Assembly: GCA_900317765.1 (NCBI GenBank)
Contig: ONID01000033.1
Coordinates: 1 to 32,939 of the forward strand
Direction of reading: 5' to 3'
Source of the DNA: an uncultured Eubacteriales bacterium
GTDB lineage: Bacteria; Bacillota; Clostridia; Oscillospirales; Acutalibacteraceae
Length of the DNA stretch: 32,939 bases
The notes under the pieces were generated by a model, which was given only the letters and a program-made list of their open reading frames with translations, was not told where the DNA came from and made no database searches. Each line of letters starts with the position of its first letter. Within the stretch, counting starts at the first letter, position 1. Positions 32,498 to 32,939 of the stretch are shown here, piece after piece. The translations under genes were made by a program, and so were the position numbers.

Positions 32498-32764
32498 ATG
32501 CCTGAGAATGAGGTTGTAGAGTACAAATTTGACACACAACTGCTGATCGAGGGAACCGACCTCGATGAGGACGCGATCAACGATTATTTCGTTGAGAATT
32601 TTGTCGGTGACTGCCTGCTGGCAGTCGGCGACGAGGAAACCATCAAAATCCATTACCACACCAACGAGCCTTGGAAGGTGCTGGAATACTGCGCTTCCCT
32701 CGGCGAAATTCACGACATCATCGTGGAGAATATGCAGCTTCAGTCCGAAGGCCTGCACGGCTAA
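32498..32764 (+). CDS. Stand-alone domain similar to the FakA/YloV middle region (kinase to dihydroxyacetone kinase)
   Basis: 88 residues. It resembles the segment of FakA/YloV-type DAK2 fusion proteins that follows the kinase domain: YKFDTQLLIEGTDLDEDAI, then DCLLAVGDEETIKIHYHTNEPWKVLEY and IIVENMQLQ near the end, which mirror the family pattern of VVGD, KVHVHTNxPGxVLE and IKIENM. No kinase domain accompanies it. By family analogy it may bind or regulate a fatty-acid or glycerone kinase partner, but this is inference. AAGGAG nine bases before ATG 32498 sets the start. Confidence 0.65.
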   Translation: MPENEVVEYKFDTQLLIEGTDLDEDAINDYFVENFVGDCLLAVGDEETIKIHYHTNEPWKVLEYCASLGEIHDIIVENMQLQSEGLHG

Positions 32765-32823
32765 TGAGTGGTCAGTGTTTAATGGATAGTGATCAGTAAT
32801 GCTGAAAATAAGGAGCTGATTTA

Positions 32824-32939
32824 ATGGAAGCCGTTAATTTTCCCTTTGCTTTGGGCGAGGAAGTAGCTGAGGACAACGGGCTTGTGAAGTATGAATTCCA
32901 TTATCAGCTTCACGACCGGATTCAGTGGGGCAATATGCT
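32824..32939 (+). CDS. Unknown protein, 3' truncated by the window
   Basis: 38 complete codons from ATG 32824, with AAGGAG eight bases upstream. The visible sequence (MEAVNFPFALGEEVAED, YEFHYQLHDRIQWGNM) matches no family I recognise. It follows the FakA-like small gene by 59 bases and is probably co-transcribed. Confidence 0.6.
   Translation, partial: MEAVNFPFALGEEVAEDNGLVKYEFHYQLHDRIQWGNM

Overview
The window looks like chromosomal DNA from a Gram-positive clostridial bacterium, most likely an Oscillospiraceae/Ruminococcaceae gut-type organism. This is inferred from AAGGAGG-type ribosome binding sites, consensus TTGACA-N17-TATAAT promoters, a cell-wall sorting signal of the SPATG type, and a mix of YkpA/YbiT-like ABC-F, CPBP protease and Bacillus/Clostridium-type purine genes. 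Most genes are of moderate GC; the 6.0-6.65 kb, 13.5-14.1 kb and 15.9-16.3 kb gaps are clearly AT-rich.

Layout. (1) 1-2190: the 3' end of a wall-anchored surface protein. (2) 2226-5076: a tight sulfur-transfer operon (rhodanese-TusA-DsrE fusion, thioredoxin, ThiS-like carrier with a GGGR tail, E1-like ThiF/MoeB, JAMM peptidase), facing a convergent LysR regulator with its own promoter and dyad. (3) 6647-13497: a two-gene, translationally coupled module on a low-GC border. It consists of a 1923-aa helical-repeat/CSD-like/STAND-type ATPase and a 361-aa protein ending in a HEPN RNase-like motif (RNMLAH). This is the best candidate for an undescribed conflict or defence system. It is flanked by decayed gene pieces: a reverse-strand ORF remnant and a frameshifted histidine kinase. 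(4) 14158-16155: a reverse-strand AlkZ-like/sigma-region-4/HhH fusion, a battery of reverse-strand terminators, and tRNA-Leu(UAG). (5) 16362-22142: a putative esterase whose nucleophile serine is alanine, rarA, an ABC-F ATPase with a structured leader, and a membrane-anchored serine hydrolase. (6) 22225-27270: a CPBP protease (reverse), a low-molecular-weight tyrosine phosphatase and dnaE. (7) 27475-32411: pfkA, then purE-purF-purM-purN, in which purM carries a frameshifting N-terminal deletion. (8) 32498 to the end: a small protein resembling the middle domain of FakA/YloV, and the start of an unknown gene.

How the parts work together. The sulfur operon has all the pieces for making a protein thiocarboxylate: sulfur delivery, adenylation, carrier, and a peptidase to expose the GG end. 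The STAND/HEPN pair has the logic of a sensor ATPase gating an RNase effector. The pur genes form a purine biosynthesis operon. A family of AT-rich TAATAGATAA repeats with hairpins sits in three intergenic gaps.

All assignments are from reading motifs by eye; no database search was possible.
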